Assembly: GCF_030503855.1 (NCBI RefSeq)
Contig: NZ_CP129971.1
Span: 1,929,501 to 1,993,500 of the forward strand
Reading direction: 5' to 3'
From: Marivirga salinae
Lineage (GTDB): Bacteria > Bacteroidota > Bacteroidia > Cytophagales > Cyclobacteriaceae
DNA length: 64,000 nt
Shown here: positions 56,410-64,000 of the stretch, piece by piece
How positions within the stretch are numbered: position 1 is the stretch's first letter
Layout: the number at the start of each line of letters is the position of its first letter
Position numbers and translations under genes: made by a program
Notes under the pieces: generated by a model
Database searches by the model: none
Told to the model about the DNA's origin: nothing
The model's input: the letters and a program-made list of their open reading frames with translations, nothing else

Positions 56410-56438
56410 AAAAGGTGGATTTTGTAAATCCACCTTTT
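56410..56438 (-). terminator. Strong terminator after the 39-residue membrane protein
   Basis: AAAAGGTGGATTT and AAATCCACCTTTT form a perfect 13-base stem with a 3-base loop; on the minus strand a long T-run follows. It lies 6 bases after the stop codon of the small gene at 56445-56564. Confidence 0.92.
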
Positions 56439-56444
56439 AAGAAA

Positions 56445-56564
56445 TTAAGCAAAATTTAAGACTAGTACTATGAGGATCATGGTAGTAATAATTCCTATTA
56501 CCACTGGCCAGTTCACTTGTTCTTCATCGGGTGGAGTGGCAATGTTTTGATTTGTAGTTTTCAT
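56445..56564 (-). CDS. Small single-span membrane protein (39 residues)
   Basis: A short gene on the minus strand. It starts with ATG at 56564 after an AATAAA context and encodes 39 residues: a polar N-terminus (MKTTNQNIATPPDEEQVNW), one hydrophobic helix of about 18 residues rich in Ile, Val, Leu and Thr, and the end LNFA. A perfect terminator follows within 6 bases, which is strong evidence for a real transcription unit. It is shorter than most annotation cut-offs. The layout (negatively charged head and one helix) resembles CcoQ-like or other accessory subunits of membrane complexes, but no family is recognised. Confidence 0.7.
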   Translation of the reverse strand: MKTTNQNIATPPDEEQVNWPVVIGIITTMILIVLVLNFA

Positions 56565-56721
56565 TTTATTCTGATCACAGAAAATGCTGTAACAAGCTCA
56601 TTTACGGATTATGTATAAAAAGGTGAGGTAGTTTGAGATAAATATTTTAAACTTTCAGAGCATTATAATTATTAGTAAAAACGACAAACAAGGCTTAACT
56701 TGCCACAAATAGTAAGTTGAT

Positions 56722-57750
56722 ATGAGAGAAGATTTCCTGACAGGAGATGATGAAAATTTGAATCCAGAAGAGAAAGAGTTTGAAAAAGCACTTCGACCGC
56801 TCTCTTTTAGTGATTTTACAGGTCAGCAAAAGACAGTGGATAATATTCAGGTGTTTGTGATGGCTGCTAAAAAGCGTTCTGAGCCATTAGATCATGTACT
56901 TTTACACGGACCTCCAGGCTTAGGGAAAACCACACTATCTCATATTATAGCTAATGAATTAGGATCAAGTTTAAAAGTTACTTCTGGTCCGGTATTGGAT
57001 AAACCCGGTGACTTAGCCGGATTACTGACTAATCTGGAAGAAGGCGATGTTTTATTTATAGATGAAATCCATAGGCTCAATGCAGTGGTAGAAGAATATC
57101 TTTATTCTGCTATGGAAGATTTCCGCATAGATATTATGTTGGATAGCGGACCAAATGCTCGTTCTGTTCAAATCAGTTTAAGCCCTTTTACTTTAATTGG
57201 TGCTACCACTCGTTCTGGTTTATTGACTTCTCCATTAAGAGCTCGATTTGGCATCAATGCTCGTTTGGAATATTATGATGCTGAATTGTTGAAGAAAATC
57301 ATCAAACGTTCTGCTGCTATTTTGAATACTCCTTTGGAAGAAGATGCTGCTTTTGAAATTGCCAGAAGAAGTAGGGGGACTCCAAGAATTTCCAATACAC
57401 TTTTAAGAAGAACCCGTGATTTTGCCGAAATAAAAGGGGATGGAACTATTACTAAAGAAATTGCAGAATTTGCTTTGAATGCATTGGATGTAGATCAACA
57501 TGGGTTAGATGAAATGGATAATCGAATTTTGTCCACCATTATTGAAAAATTTAATGGAGGCCCTGTTGGATTGGGTACAATCGCTACAGCAGTTGGAGAA
57601 GAAGCCGATACCATAGAAGAAGTATATGAGCCATTTTTAATTAAAGAAGGTTATTTAAAAAGAACCGCTCGTGGTCGTCAAGCAACCGAATTGGCTTATA
57701 AGCATTTAGGTACTGTGCCTCCGGGCAGATTAGGGACTTTGTTTGATTAA
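56722..57750 (+). CDS. ruvB: Holliday junction helicase subunit RuvB
   Basis: RuvB is the AAA+ motor of branch migration, partner of RuvA (31.8 kb). The 342-residue protein begins with an acidic N-terminus and [16 protein letters not shown]; it has Walker A GPPGLGKT (63-70), Walker B FIDEIHRL (about 111-118), sensor 1 GATTRSGLL, the arginine finger in TSPLRARFG, and the C-terminal winged helix with [18 protein letters not shown]. Its stop codon overlaps the start of queG (TAATG), so the two are coupled. Confidence 0.98.
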   Translation: MREDFLTGDDENLNPEEKEFEKALRPLSFSDFTGQQKTVDNIQVFVMAAKKRSEPLDHVLLHGPPGLGKTTLSHIIANELGSSLKVTSGPVLDKPGDLAGLLTNLEEGDVLFIDEIHRLNAVVEEYLYSAMEDFRIDIMLDSGPNARSVQISLSPFTLIGATTRSGLLTSPLRARFGINARLEYYDAELLKKIIKRSAAILNTPLEEDAAFEIARRSRGTPRISNTLLRRTRDFAEIKGDGTITKEIAEFALNALDVDQHGLDEMDNRILSTIIEKFNGGPVGLGTIATAVGEEADTIEEVYEPFLIKEGYLKRTARGRQATELAYKHLGTVPPGRLGTLFD

Positions 57751-58679
57751 TGTCTTTGTTGAAAGAAAAAAATACCAAAATCATCAAATCCATAGCCTCC
57801 GATTTGGGCTTTGATTTCTGTGGTGTGTCCAAAGCAGGATTTCTGGAAGATGAAGCCCCAAAGTTAGAAGATTGGCTCAAAAAGGGATACCATGGAAAAA
57901 TGCATTACATGGAAAACCATTTTGATAAACGACTCGATCCCACAAAATTAGTGGAGGGTGCTAAATCAGTAGTGTCTTTAATGTACAATTATTACCCTGA
58001 GCAAAACTTAGCTAAAAGTGATTCCTACAAAATTGCAAAATATGCTTATGGTAAAGATTATCATTTCGTCATTAAGGATAAGCTGAAAGATTTTATGTAT
58101 CGCATCCATGAGGAAATAGGGGAGGTAGATGGAAGAGTTTTCGTGGATTCAGCACCTGTGATGGAAAGACAATGGGCAGCCAAAAGTGGATTGGGCTGGC
58201 TTGGGAAGAACAGTTTACTGCTCAATAAACAAAGGGGAAGTTTCTATTTTTTGGCAGAATTAATCATTGACTTGGAGCTAGAAGAAGATGGCCCAATGCA
58301 GGATTATTGCGGTACCTGCACAAAATGCATAGATGCCTGTCCCACTGATGCTATTGTGGGTGATGGAATAGTGGATGCCTCGAAATGTATTTCTTATTTA
58401 ACGATTGAGCTCAAAGATGACTTGCCCCCTGAGTTTTCCAATAAAATGGAGAATTGGGTTTTCGGTTGTGATATTTGTCAGGATGTTTGCCCCTGGAATC
58501 GCTTTTCAAAACCGCATCATGAAGAAGCCTTTCAACCTCATTCTTTATTAACGCAAATGGATAAAAAAGATTGGGAAGAAATGACTAAAGAAGTTTTTAA
58601 CGAAGTCTTCAGAAAATCTGCAGTGAAACGAACTAAATATAGTGGCTTGATGCGGAATATTGATTTTATGAAATCATAA
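57750..58679 (+). CDS. queG: Epoxyqueuosine reductase QueG
   Basis: QueG completes queuosine synthesis by reducing epoxyqueuosine in tRNA, using cobalamin and two 4Fe-4S clusters. The 309-residue protein has the N-terminal [10 protein letters not shown] and [15 protein letters not shown], a substrate region with [20 protein letters not shown], the first Fe-S set [16 protein letters not shown], and the second set [11 protein letters not shown]. It ends near residue 309, lacking the longer HEAT tail of some QueG proteins, as is common. It is coupled to ruvB. A 21-base inverted repeat follows at 58682. Confidence 0.95.
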   Translation: MSLLKEKNTKIIKSIASDLGFDFCGVSKAGFLEDEAPKLEDWLKKGYHGKMHYMENHFDKRLDPTKLVEGAKSVVSLMYNYYPEQNLAKSDSYKIAKYAYGKDYHFVIKDKLKDFMYRIHEEIGEVDGRVFVDSAPVMERQWAAKSGLGWLGKNSLLLNKQRGSFYFLAELIIDLELEEDGPMQDYCGTCTKCIDACPTDAIVGDGIVDASKCISYLTIELKDDLPPEFSNKMENWVFGCDICQDVCPWNRFSKPHHEEAFQPHSLLTQMDKKDWEEMTKEVFNEVFRKSAVKRTKYSGLMRNIDFMKS

Positions 58680-58681
58680 TA

Positions 58682-58702
58682 ACTAGTCAATATTTGACTA
58701 GT
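58682..58702. repeat. Perfect inverted repeat after queG
   Basis: ACTAGTCAA and TTGACTAGT flank a 3-base centre; there is no T-run, so it may be a terminator with help from other factors or a protein-binding site. Confidence 0.7.
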
Positions 58703-58779
58703 AATAATAAAACAACTTGTGGTACACATTCTTTAATTATTACTAAAGATTACTCAAGTAATTGCTTAAAAAACACTTT

Positions 58780-59418
58780 TCAAGGCTGAAAAATAGCTGG
58801 AATCACTTTTTGTATATCTTCAGAATGCTGAGCATAATGTACATAATCAGGCAGATCTTTCAAAGGCATCATTAATAGACCAATTTTTTCACTAAGTGCA
58901 TATTCATGATAATCAGCAACAGAATGAAGATGTAATTTAATAAAGCCCAAAGGTTCAAAATATTTCTTGGTTTGTTTTACCAACTTTTGCTCTTTTAAAC
59001 GGTTGTTTTTGCTTAGAGCATAAGGAGAAATAATAGTTGCGGGAATGGTGGTTATAGGCAAAAAGGGTTTTATTACTTTAAAGGAATTTTCAAAGTTTTC
59101 ATGTCCGGTGAATTTAATAAGAGCTTGTTCTTTAATGGGTTGGTTTCGATGGTAAAATAAAACAGGTCTGTCAAATTTCGCTAAGCTTTTCAGGAAACTC
59201 CCTAAATCAATTTCAAAATCCTTTTCTTTTAGTTTTGAAAGGGGTAAAATTAGTTGATCCTTCTCTTCGTATATAGATAAACAACTGTTGCAAATTCCGT
59301 TCTTACAAGTGTAAAACGATCTGGCTGAAACCCAGTCATTGGGCTTCCCTTTTCCTCCGTTATTATGAATTGCTTTGGCTTCCATCTTTCCCAATTGTTT
59401 TTTACAAAATTGGCACAA
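58780..59418 (-). CDS. Cysteine-motif protein of unknown function
   Basis: A 212-residue protein on the minus strand. The likely start is TTG at 59418, directly after an in-frame stop; the first residues carry CQFC, and later CKNGICNSC (about 38-46), together a probable zinc site. If the ATG at 59385 were the start, the first CxxC would be lost. The rest is a mixed alpha/beta region with no recognised motif: LPITTIPATIISPYALSKNN and LHLHSVADYHEYALSE. The gene stands alone between queG and a repeat-rich gap. The function is unknown. Confidence 0.65.
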   Translation of the reverse strand: MCQFCKKQLGKMEAKAIHNNGGKGKPNDWVSARSFYTCKNGICNSCLSIYEEKDQLILPLSKLKEKDFEIDLGSFLKSLAKFDRPVLFYHRNQPIKEQALIKFTGHENFENSFKVIKPFLPITTIPATIISPYALSKNNRLKEQKLVKQTKKYFEPLGFIKLHLHSVADYHEYALSEKIGLLMMPLKDLPDYVHYAQHSEDIQKVIPAIFQP

Positions 59419-59629
59419 TTATGATGGAACTGCCCTGAGATTAATAAGGAGCTAATATGATAAATGTCATGGTTTTTTTGAAAGAGGTAAGATCCTAAAG
59501 TCAAGAATTAAGAAACTATATAATAATCAAAACTTCTAGCTTCCGATTGCAGACTTCTAACTTTTTTTCTTTGCTATTTCCAGTCTGACCTGCGCTACTG
59601 ACCTAATCATCCATTACCCAAAATCCTTC

Positions 59630-60814
59630 TCATTCATATATTAAATAACCCTTTCTCATCTCCTTATATTCCTTTAATCTAGCCTCCCAGCTCATTTTAA
59701 TTTCCTCTTCGGAAAACCCAGCTTCAATTTGCTGACGGAGAGATTCTGTTCCAGCTAATTTGGTTAAGAAGCTATTGAAGTATTCTTTTTTATTGGGAAA
59801 GGCCTTATAGAAGTTAATCAAATATTTTAATGAAATCCCTTCCTCAAAATCTTTAGCTTCGAAATCAATTCCAAAGCATTTTTTATCCTCAAAAGGAGGG
59901 TGAACGCTGCTTCCTGGCATGCTTACAGGAGTGAAAGTATGTCCATAATCTGTTAAGGAAGGATGCCCAATTTGCTGAAAAGGCTTTTCAGTTCCTCTTC
60001 CTACACTGATTACAGTTCCTTCAAAAAGACACAAAGAAGGATAAAGTGCTATACTTAAATCATTAGGTAAATTTGGGGAGGGTTTGATGGGAAGTGAATA
60101 GGTATCGCTATGACTGTAATTTTTATTTTTTATAATCTTCAATTCGCATTTTAATTCATTTTTTAGCCATTTTTCACCGTTTATCATTTGAGCTAATTCA
60201 GCTATCGTTAAGCCGTGCAAAATAGGAATCGGGTGCATGCCTACAAAAGACTGATGTTCCATTTCTAAGACAGGGCCATCAACATACATTCCGTTCGGAT
60301 TGGGACGATCTAAAATCAATAATGGAATATTATTTTCAGCACAAGCTTCCATTACATAATGCATGGTGCTGATGTAGGTGTAAAATCTTGCGCCCACATC
60401 CTGAATGTCAAAAATGATTACATCCAAATCTTGTAGCTGCTCATTCGTGGGTTTTTTGTTCTTCCCGTAAAGGGAAATAATGGGCAAGCCTGTTTTTTCA
60501 TCTATTCCTGATTTTACGGTTGCTCCAGCATCTGCCTCTCCACGAAAGCCATGTTCTGGTGCAAAAACTTTTACAATATTTATTTCATGAGATCTCAGAG
60601 TATCCACCAAATGGGTTTGACCAATTGTTGAGGTTTGATTCACTACCATTCCGACTGATTTTCCTTTCAAGAAAGGAAGATATTCTTCGGTTTGATAAGC
60701 AGCTGGCATGGGCGAATTTTGCTGAGCCACACAAGCATTTATTAAAATCATAAAAAATAGACCGCAAAGCGGAATGAGTTTGCCAATGAAATTGTAATTT
60801 GCAGTTCTAATCAT
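59630..60814 (-). CDS. NamZ-like exo-beta-N-acetylmuramidase (DUF1343)
   Basis: This family (YbbC, DUF1343, NamZ, GH171) removes MurNAc from the non-reducing end of peptidoglycan fragments in cell-wall recycling. The 394-residue protein has an N-terminal hydrophobic segment ending before Cys (LINACVAQQ; a lipobox-like NAC), then SVGMVVNQTSTIG, FAPEHGFRGEADAGA, DVIIFDIQDVGARFYTYIST and LDRPNPNGMYVDGP, all hallmarks with acidic residues around the expected site. It adds to the window's peptidoglycan enzymes. Its 5' end is close (22 bases) to the divergent permease gene, so they share a promoter region. Confidence 0.93.
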   Translation of the reverse strand: MIRTANYNFIGKLIPLCGLFFMILINACVAQQNSPMPAAYQTEEYLPFLKGKSVGMVVNQTSTIGQTHLVDTLRSHEINIVKVFAPEHGFRGEADAGATVKSGIDEKTGLPIISLYGKNKKPTNEQLQDLDVIIFDIQDVGARFYTYISTMHYVMEACAENNIPLLILDRPNPNGMYVDGPVLEMEHQSFVGMHPIPILHGLTIAELAQMINGEKWLKNELKCELKIIKNKNYSHSDTYSLPIKPSPNLPNDLSIALYPSLCLFEGTVISVGRGTEKPFQQIGHPSLTDYGHTFTPVSMPGSSVHPPFEDKKCFGIDFEAKDFEEGISLKYLINFYKAFPNKKEYFNSFLTKLAGTESLRQQIEAGFSEEEIKMSWEARLKEYKEMRKGYLIYE

Positions 60815-60836
60815 AAATCAAAAATAAAGTTAATTC

Positions 60837-62054
60837 TTGAATCTACCTGATTTTATAGCGAAACGTACGATTAATTCTAAAACTGGTCAATTTTCTGGCA
60901 GTATTTATAAAATTGCCATCAGCAGCATCGCCATTGGATTGGCCATTATGTTGATAGCACTTTTAATTCTGGGCGGATTTCAGAAAACCATTAAAGATAA
61001 AGTGTTCAGTTTTGCTGGACACATGCAAGTAACGAAATATACGCTCAGTAATTCTTTTGACGAATCACCTATTTCTACAGAAACAGATTTTTTCCAGAAT
61101 CATCAAGAATTATCTTTTATAAGACATGTACAAGGTGTTGCCTATAAAGCTGGACTACTAAAAACTGAAGAGGCTGTAGAAGGAGTGGTAATTAAAGGCA
61201 TTGGAGTAGATTATGATACCGCAAATTTTGCTTCTAATTTAATTCAAGGAAGATTTCCAAATGTCAACTCTGAAAATTACAGTACTGAAATTATAATCAG
61301 CAAAGAATTAGCTCAATTGCTTAGACTGAAAATGGATGAAAAAGTCATCATGTATTTTGTTCAAAATCCACCAAGATTCCGACAGTTGGAAATTGTAGGT
61401 GTTTATGAAACAGGCTTGGAAGATTTTGATGAGCGAATGATTATTGGAGATATCAGAATGATTCAAAGATTAAATGATTGGAATGAAGATCAGGTGGGTA
61501 GTTTTGAAGTTTTTATAAATGATAATATTGATGAAGAGGAGGCAGAATCTATTGTTTTTGATAAAGTAGATGCTGACCAATTTGTAAATCTAACAAGTCA
61601 GAAATATCCGCAGTATTTTGAATGGTTGGAACTGCTCAATCAAAATGTACGATTATTTTTAGCCTTGATTTTATTTGTTGCCTGCTTCAATATGGTGGCC
61701 GTAATCTTCATTCTCACCATGGAAAGAACACCTATGATAGGGATGTTAAAATCTATGGGTGCCCAAAATAAATTGATCAGAAACATATTCCTGATGAGTG
61801 GTTTACGTCTAACTTTCAAAGGCTTGCTTTGGGGTAACTTAGTAGCCATCGGAGCTGCGGCATTACAATATTATTTTGAGCTCATCCCACTTGACCAGCA
61901 AAATTATTATATGAATGCTGTTCCAATCCTATGGGATTTTAAAATGATAGTAAGTTTGAATATATTGGTATTGGTAGTGGTATTGATTTCGCTCTTTTTA
62001 CCGGTTTGGTTTATAGCTAGAATGAAACCGATTAAGGCTATTCGATTTGATTGA
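60837..62054 (+). CDS. LolC/FtsX-type ABC transporter permease
   Basis: A 405-residue inner-membrane protein. It has one N-terminal membrane helix (about 22-46) with IYKIAISSIAIGLAIMLIALLILGG-like positions, a large periplasmic MacB-core domain (about 50-265), and three C-terminal helices (about 270-400) of the FtsX fold with RTPMIGMLKSMGAQNKLIRNIF. This layout fits LolC/LolE, which release lipoproteins from the inner membrane, or other MacB-like permeases. The ATPase (LolD-like) is not in the window. The start is TTG at 60837; no ATG is available. It is divergent from the NamZ-like gene. Confidence 0.88.
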   Translation: MNLPDFIAKRTINSKTGQFSGSIYKIAISSIAIGLAIMLIALLILGGFQKTIKDKVFSFAGHMQVTKYTLSNSFDESPISTETDFFQNHQELSFIRHVQGVAYKAGLLKTEEAVEGVVIKGIGVDYDTANFASNLIQGRFPNVNSENYSTEIIISKELAQLLRLKMDEKVIMYFVQNPPRFRQLEIVGVYETGLEDFDERMIIGDIRMIQRLNDWNEDQVGSFEVFINDNIDEEEAESIVFDKVDADQFVNLTSQKYPQYFEWLELLNQNVRLFLALILFVACFNMVAVIFILTMERTPMIGMLKSMGAQNKLIRNIFLMSGLRLTFKGLLWGNLVAIGAAALQYYFELIPLDQQNYYMNAVPILWDFKMIVSLNILVLVVVLISLFLPVWFIARMKPIKAIRFD

Positions 62055-62351
62055 TTAGATTTAAGCCAATTTTGCTTAAGGTCGTCCCTCTGAAACTTGG
62101 CTATTTGTTTTAATCTTTTTACGTAGGATAAGGTCGTCCTTACAGGACTTTATGTTCTATGGTTTGGGGACCCAACACCCTACTTCCAACTTTGCTAATT
62201 TCTAACTTCCAACCTAAACACTACATCACCTCAACACATAAGTACATCCAAACCTCATCACTTATGAAAAATCTATTTTTTATCTTCCGATTCTTCCCGC
62301 CTTTCACTAATTTCAAACTCTGAAAATCACCACCTTCTCAGCAAAGATTTT
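62055..62351. repeat. Intergenic repeats: GTCGTCC element and TTCCAACTTC run
   Basis: GTCGTCC occurs at 62081-62087 and 62133-62139, each followed after a few bases by a partial complement (GAAACTTGG and AGGACTT). After it, 62181-62215 is made of ACTTCCAACTTTGC-type steps. No gene was recognised. Confidence 0.55.
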
Positions 62352-64000
62352 ATGTATTTAATTTACGATACCGAGACCACCGGATTACCAAAAAATTACA
62401 ACGCCCCATTAAGTGATGCAGACAATTGGCCACGCTGTGTGCAGATTGCTTGGCAGCTGCACGGAGCCAATGGTGAGTTATTGGATGCACAAAATCACAT
62501 CATCAAACCTGAAGGTTTTGATATTCCCTATAATGCCGAAAAAGTGCATGGTATTTCTACCGAAAGAGCCCAGAAAGAAGGTAAACTGCTAATTGAAGTT
62601 TTAGAAGCTTTCGAAATGGTTCTGGAGAAAACCGATGTGGTGGTCGGACATAATATTAGTTTCGATGTTTCCATAATGGGAGCGGAGATGTTGAGAAAAG
62701 AACTTTCTGAATTGGTTCTTACGGAAAAACCCATAATCGATACCAAAGAAGCGGGGACTGATTTCTGTAAAATACCTGGTGGAAGAGGAGGAAAGTTTAA
62801 GTGGCCAACGCTAACAGAGCTTCATAAAAAACTTTTCGGACAAGATTTTGCAGATGCACATGATGCAGCTTACGATGTGGATGCTACTGCAAAATGTTTC
62901 TTTGGCTTGATTAATGAAAAAGCAGTAAAGCCCTTGGGTGAAACTCCAATCGAAGCGATTAATTATGAGCCGCCAAAATTAGATGCAGCTAATTTTGCTG
63001 CAAGTTCAAAAAATGAAGAAAAGGCAGCTTCTGATGCATTAAAGCAAGCTAAAAATGCTGATATATCAGAATTAAGTGATACTAATTTTGTGCATCTTCA
63101 TTGCCATACGCAATTTTCCATTTTGCAATCGACTTCGGAAATTCCCTCAATGGTCAATAAGGCAAAAGAATTAGGTATGCCAGCCATCGCCATGACAGAT
63201 CACGGCAATATGATGGGTGCCTATAATTTTGTGCGTGACGCGAATAAAGCCGGAATAAAACCCATCGTGGGTTGTGAGTATTTCCTTACGCAGGATAGAA
63301 CTAATAAGAAAAATAAGGATGATGGTTTTCAAACTGTTCTTTTAGCAAAAAATAAAGCAGGATATCATAATTTAGCTAAGCTTTCTTCCATCGCCTTTGT
63401 GGAAGGCTTTTATTATGTGCCTCGAATTGATAAAGAAGCATTAATCCAATATAAAGATAATATCATTGCCACTACTGGTGGATTATGGGGAGAAGTCCCA
63501 TTTTTGATTCTAAATGCTGGGGAAAGCCAGGCGGAAGAAGCTTTTGTTTGGTGGAAAGAACAATTTGGGGAAGATTTTTACATTGAATTAAACCAACACG
63601 GGATTCCCGAAGAGCAAAAGGTCAATGAAGTATTATTAAAATTTGCCAAAAAGTATGATGTAAAATATTTCGCAGCCAATAATACGTACTACACCAATAA
63701 AGAAGATGCTGAAGCGCAAGATATTTTACTTTGCGTGAAAGATGGTGAAACGACTGGAGAGCATGGAAAGCCTAAAAAATATGTAGGAAAAAGAGGACGC
63801 GAATATCGTTTTGGTTTGCCAAATGATGAATTTTACATCAAGTCTCAGGACGAAATGAAGAAGTTGTTTGTTGATTATCCAGAAGCCATTGCGTGCACAG
63901 CTGAGATAGCAGACAAAATTGAAGGTTTTGAATTAGCAAGGGATGTTCTCTTACCTAAATATGATATTCCTCAAGAGTTTATTGATCCTAAAGATGCTGA
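62352..64000 (+). CDS. dnaE: DNA polymerase III alpha subunit with fused exonuclease (5' part, runs off the window)
   Basis: The first 549 codons of a DnaE-type replicative polymerase. Residues 1-190 are a DnaQ-like DEDDh exonuclease: YDTETTG (Asp6, Glu8), VVGHNISFDVS and DAHDAAYDVDAT. A short linker follows (about 200-240), then the PHP domain with LHCHTQFS (about residues 247-254) and AMTDHGNMMGAYNF, whose metal ligands look intact. The palm region begins before the window edge. The ATG at 62352 is directly before MYLIYDTETTG, so the start is secure. A fusion of a proofreading domain to the N-terminus is unusual compared with E. coli, where epsilon is a separate subunit. Confidence 0.95.
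   Translation, partial: MYLIYDTETTGLPKNYNAPLSDADNWPRCVQIAWQLHGANGELLDAQNHIIKPEGFDIPYNAEKVHGISTERAQKEGKLLIEVLEAFEMVLEKTDVVVGHNISFDVSIMGAEMLRKELSELVLTEKPIIDTKEAGTDFCKIPGGRGGKFKWPTLTELHKKLFGQDFADAHDAAYDVDATAKCFFGLINEKAVKPLGETPIEAINYEPPKLDAANFAASSKNEEKAASDALKQAKNADISELSDTNFVHLHCHTQFSILQSTSEIPSMVNKAKELGMPAIAMTDHGNMMGAYNFVRDANKAGIKPIVGCEYFLTQDRTNKKNKDDGFQTVLLAKNKAGYHNLAKLSSIAFVEGFYYVPRIDKEALIQYKDNIIATTGGLWGEVPFLILNAGESQAEEAFVWWKEQFGEDFYIELNQHGIPEEQKVNEVLLKFAKKYDVKYFAANNTYYTNKEDAEAQDILLCVKDGETTGEHGKPKKYVGKRGREYRFGLPNDEFYIKSQDEMKKLFVDYPEAIACTAEIADKIEGFELARDVLLPKYDIPQEFIDPKDA

Larger units (their letters stand above)
56334..56721. other. Gap between the VIT and ruvB genes
   Basis: This gap holds the 39-residue protein gene and its terminator. 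The part from 56565 to 56721 must hold promoters for the small gene and for ruvB; no consensus pair is clear. Nothing else was recognised. Confidence 0.6.

Noticed and set aside
59250..59504. Minus-strand open frame overlapping the start of the cysteine-motif protein
   Set aside because: Different frame from the better-supported gene. A frameshift joining the two was considered, but the upstream part shows no recognisable coding pattern.
1..64000. tRNA, rRNA, riboswitch, CRISPR, prophage or intact insertion sequence
   Set aside because: No cloverleaf, conserved riboswitch core, regular direct-repeat array, integrase or transposase was recognised on either strand by eye.

Overview
The window is a 64 kb piece of an AT-rich chromosome from a member of the Bacteroidota, most likely a marine or gliding Cytophagales (Marivirga/Fulvivirga-like). 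The evidence is the type IX secretion and gliding genes (a PorE-like protein, sprA, gldH), two exported proteins ending in T9SS sorting domains, a fused malic enzyme/phosphotransacetylase, an RicT-gldH pair, start codons without Shine-Dalgarno sequences, and promoters of the Bacteroidota TTTG / TAnnTTTG type. The genus is an inference. No rRNA, tRNA, CRISPR array, phage or intact insertion sequence was recognised.

Layout. Positions 1-3.6 kb hold mutL and two tandem rhomboid proteases. 3.6-5.4 kb holds a repeat-rich gap and an ECF sigma/anti-sigma pair on the minus strand; the sigma gene has no ordinary start codon at its expected beginning. 5.5-9.8 kb holds lpdA, an isolated GT-C type membrane glycosyltransferase in AT-rich surroundings, and a fabG-like reductase. 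9.8-17 kb holds a large M43 metalloprotease with a T9SS tail, a conserved protein of unknown function, the PorE-like protein and a second T9SS cargo protein.

From 17.2 to 48.6 kb every gene is on the plus strand. The order is enoyl-CoA hydratase, Wzx-like flippase, dut, sugar nucleotidyltransferase, TPR protein, DUF4292 lipoprotein, EnvC-like protein, tatA, gatA, MltD-like transglycosylase, DUF4837 lipoprotein, maeB, ruvA, sprA, gcvH, VanZ-like protein, tonB, rmuC. Several of these genes overlap or nearly touch. The stretch mixes housekeeping enzymes with cell-envelope factors: peptidoglycan remodelling, lipoproteins, Tat export, TonB energy and the T9SS translocon. It ends in a block of uncharacterised exported proteins (42.7-48.6 kb): a giant YwqK/MORN-like repeat protein and a gene that appears split by a one-base frameshift.

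48.7-54.1 kb (minus strand) holds gldH, ricT, purD and recQ. 54.5-64 kb holds manC, a VIT-family transporter, a 39-residue single-membrane-span protein with its own terminator, ruvB, queG, a cysteine-rich unknown protein, a NamZ-like exo-muramidase, a LolC/FtsX-type permease, and the first 549 codons of a dnaE whose N-terminus carries a fused DnaQ-type exonuclease; this last gene runs off the window.

Gaps contain several families of short repeats: C/G-rich REP-like elements just after stop codons, short tandem AT-rich repeats, and degenerate TTCCAACTTC-type repeats. The clearest oddities are the sigma factor without a canonical start, the frameshifted exported protein, the small membrane protein, and the unstudied envelope gene cluster around SprA.
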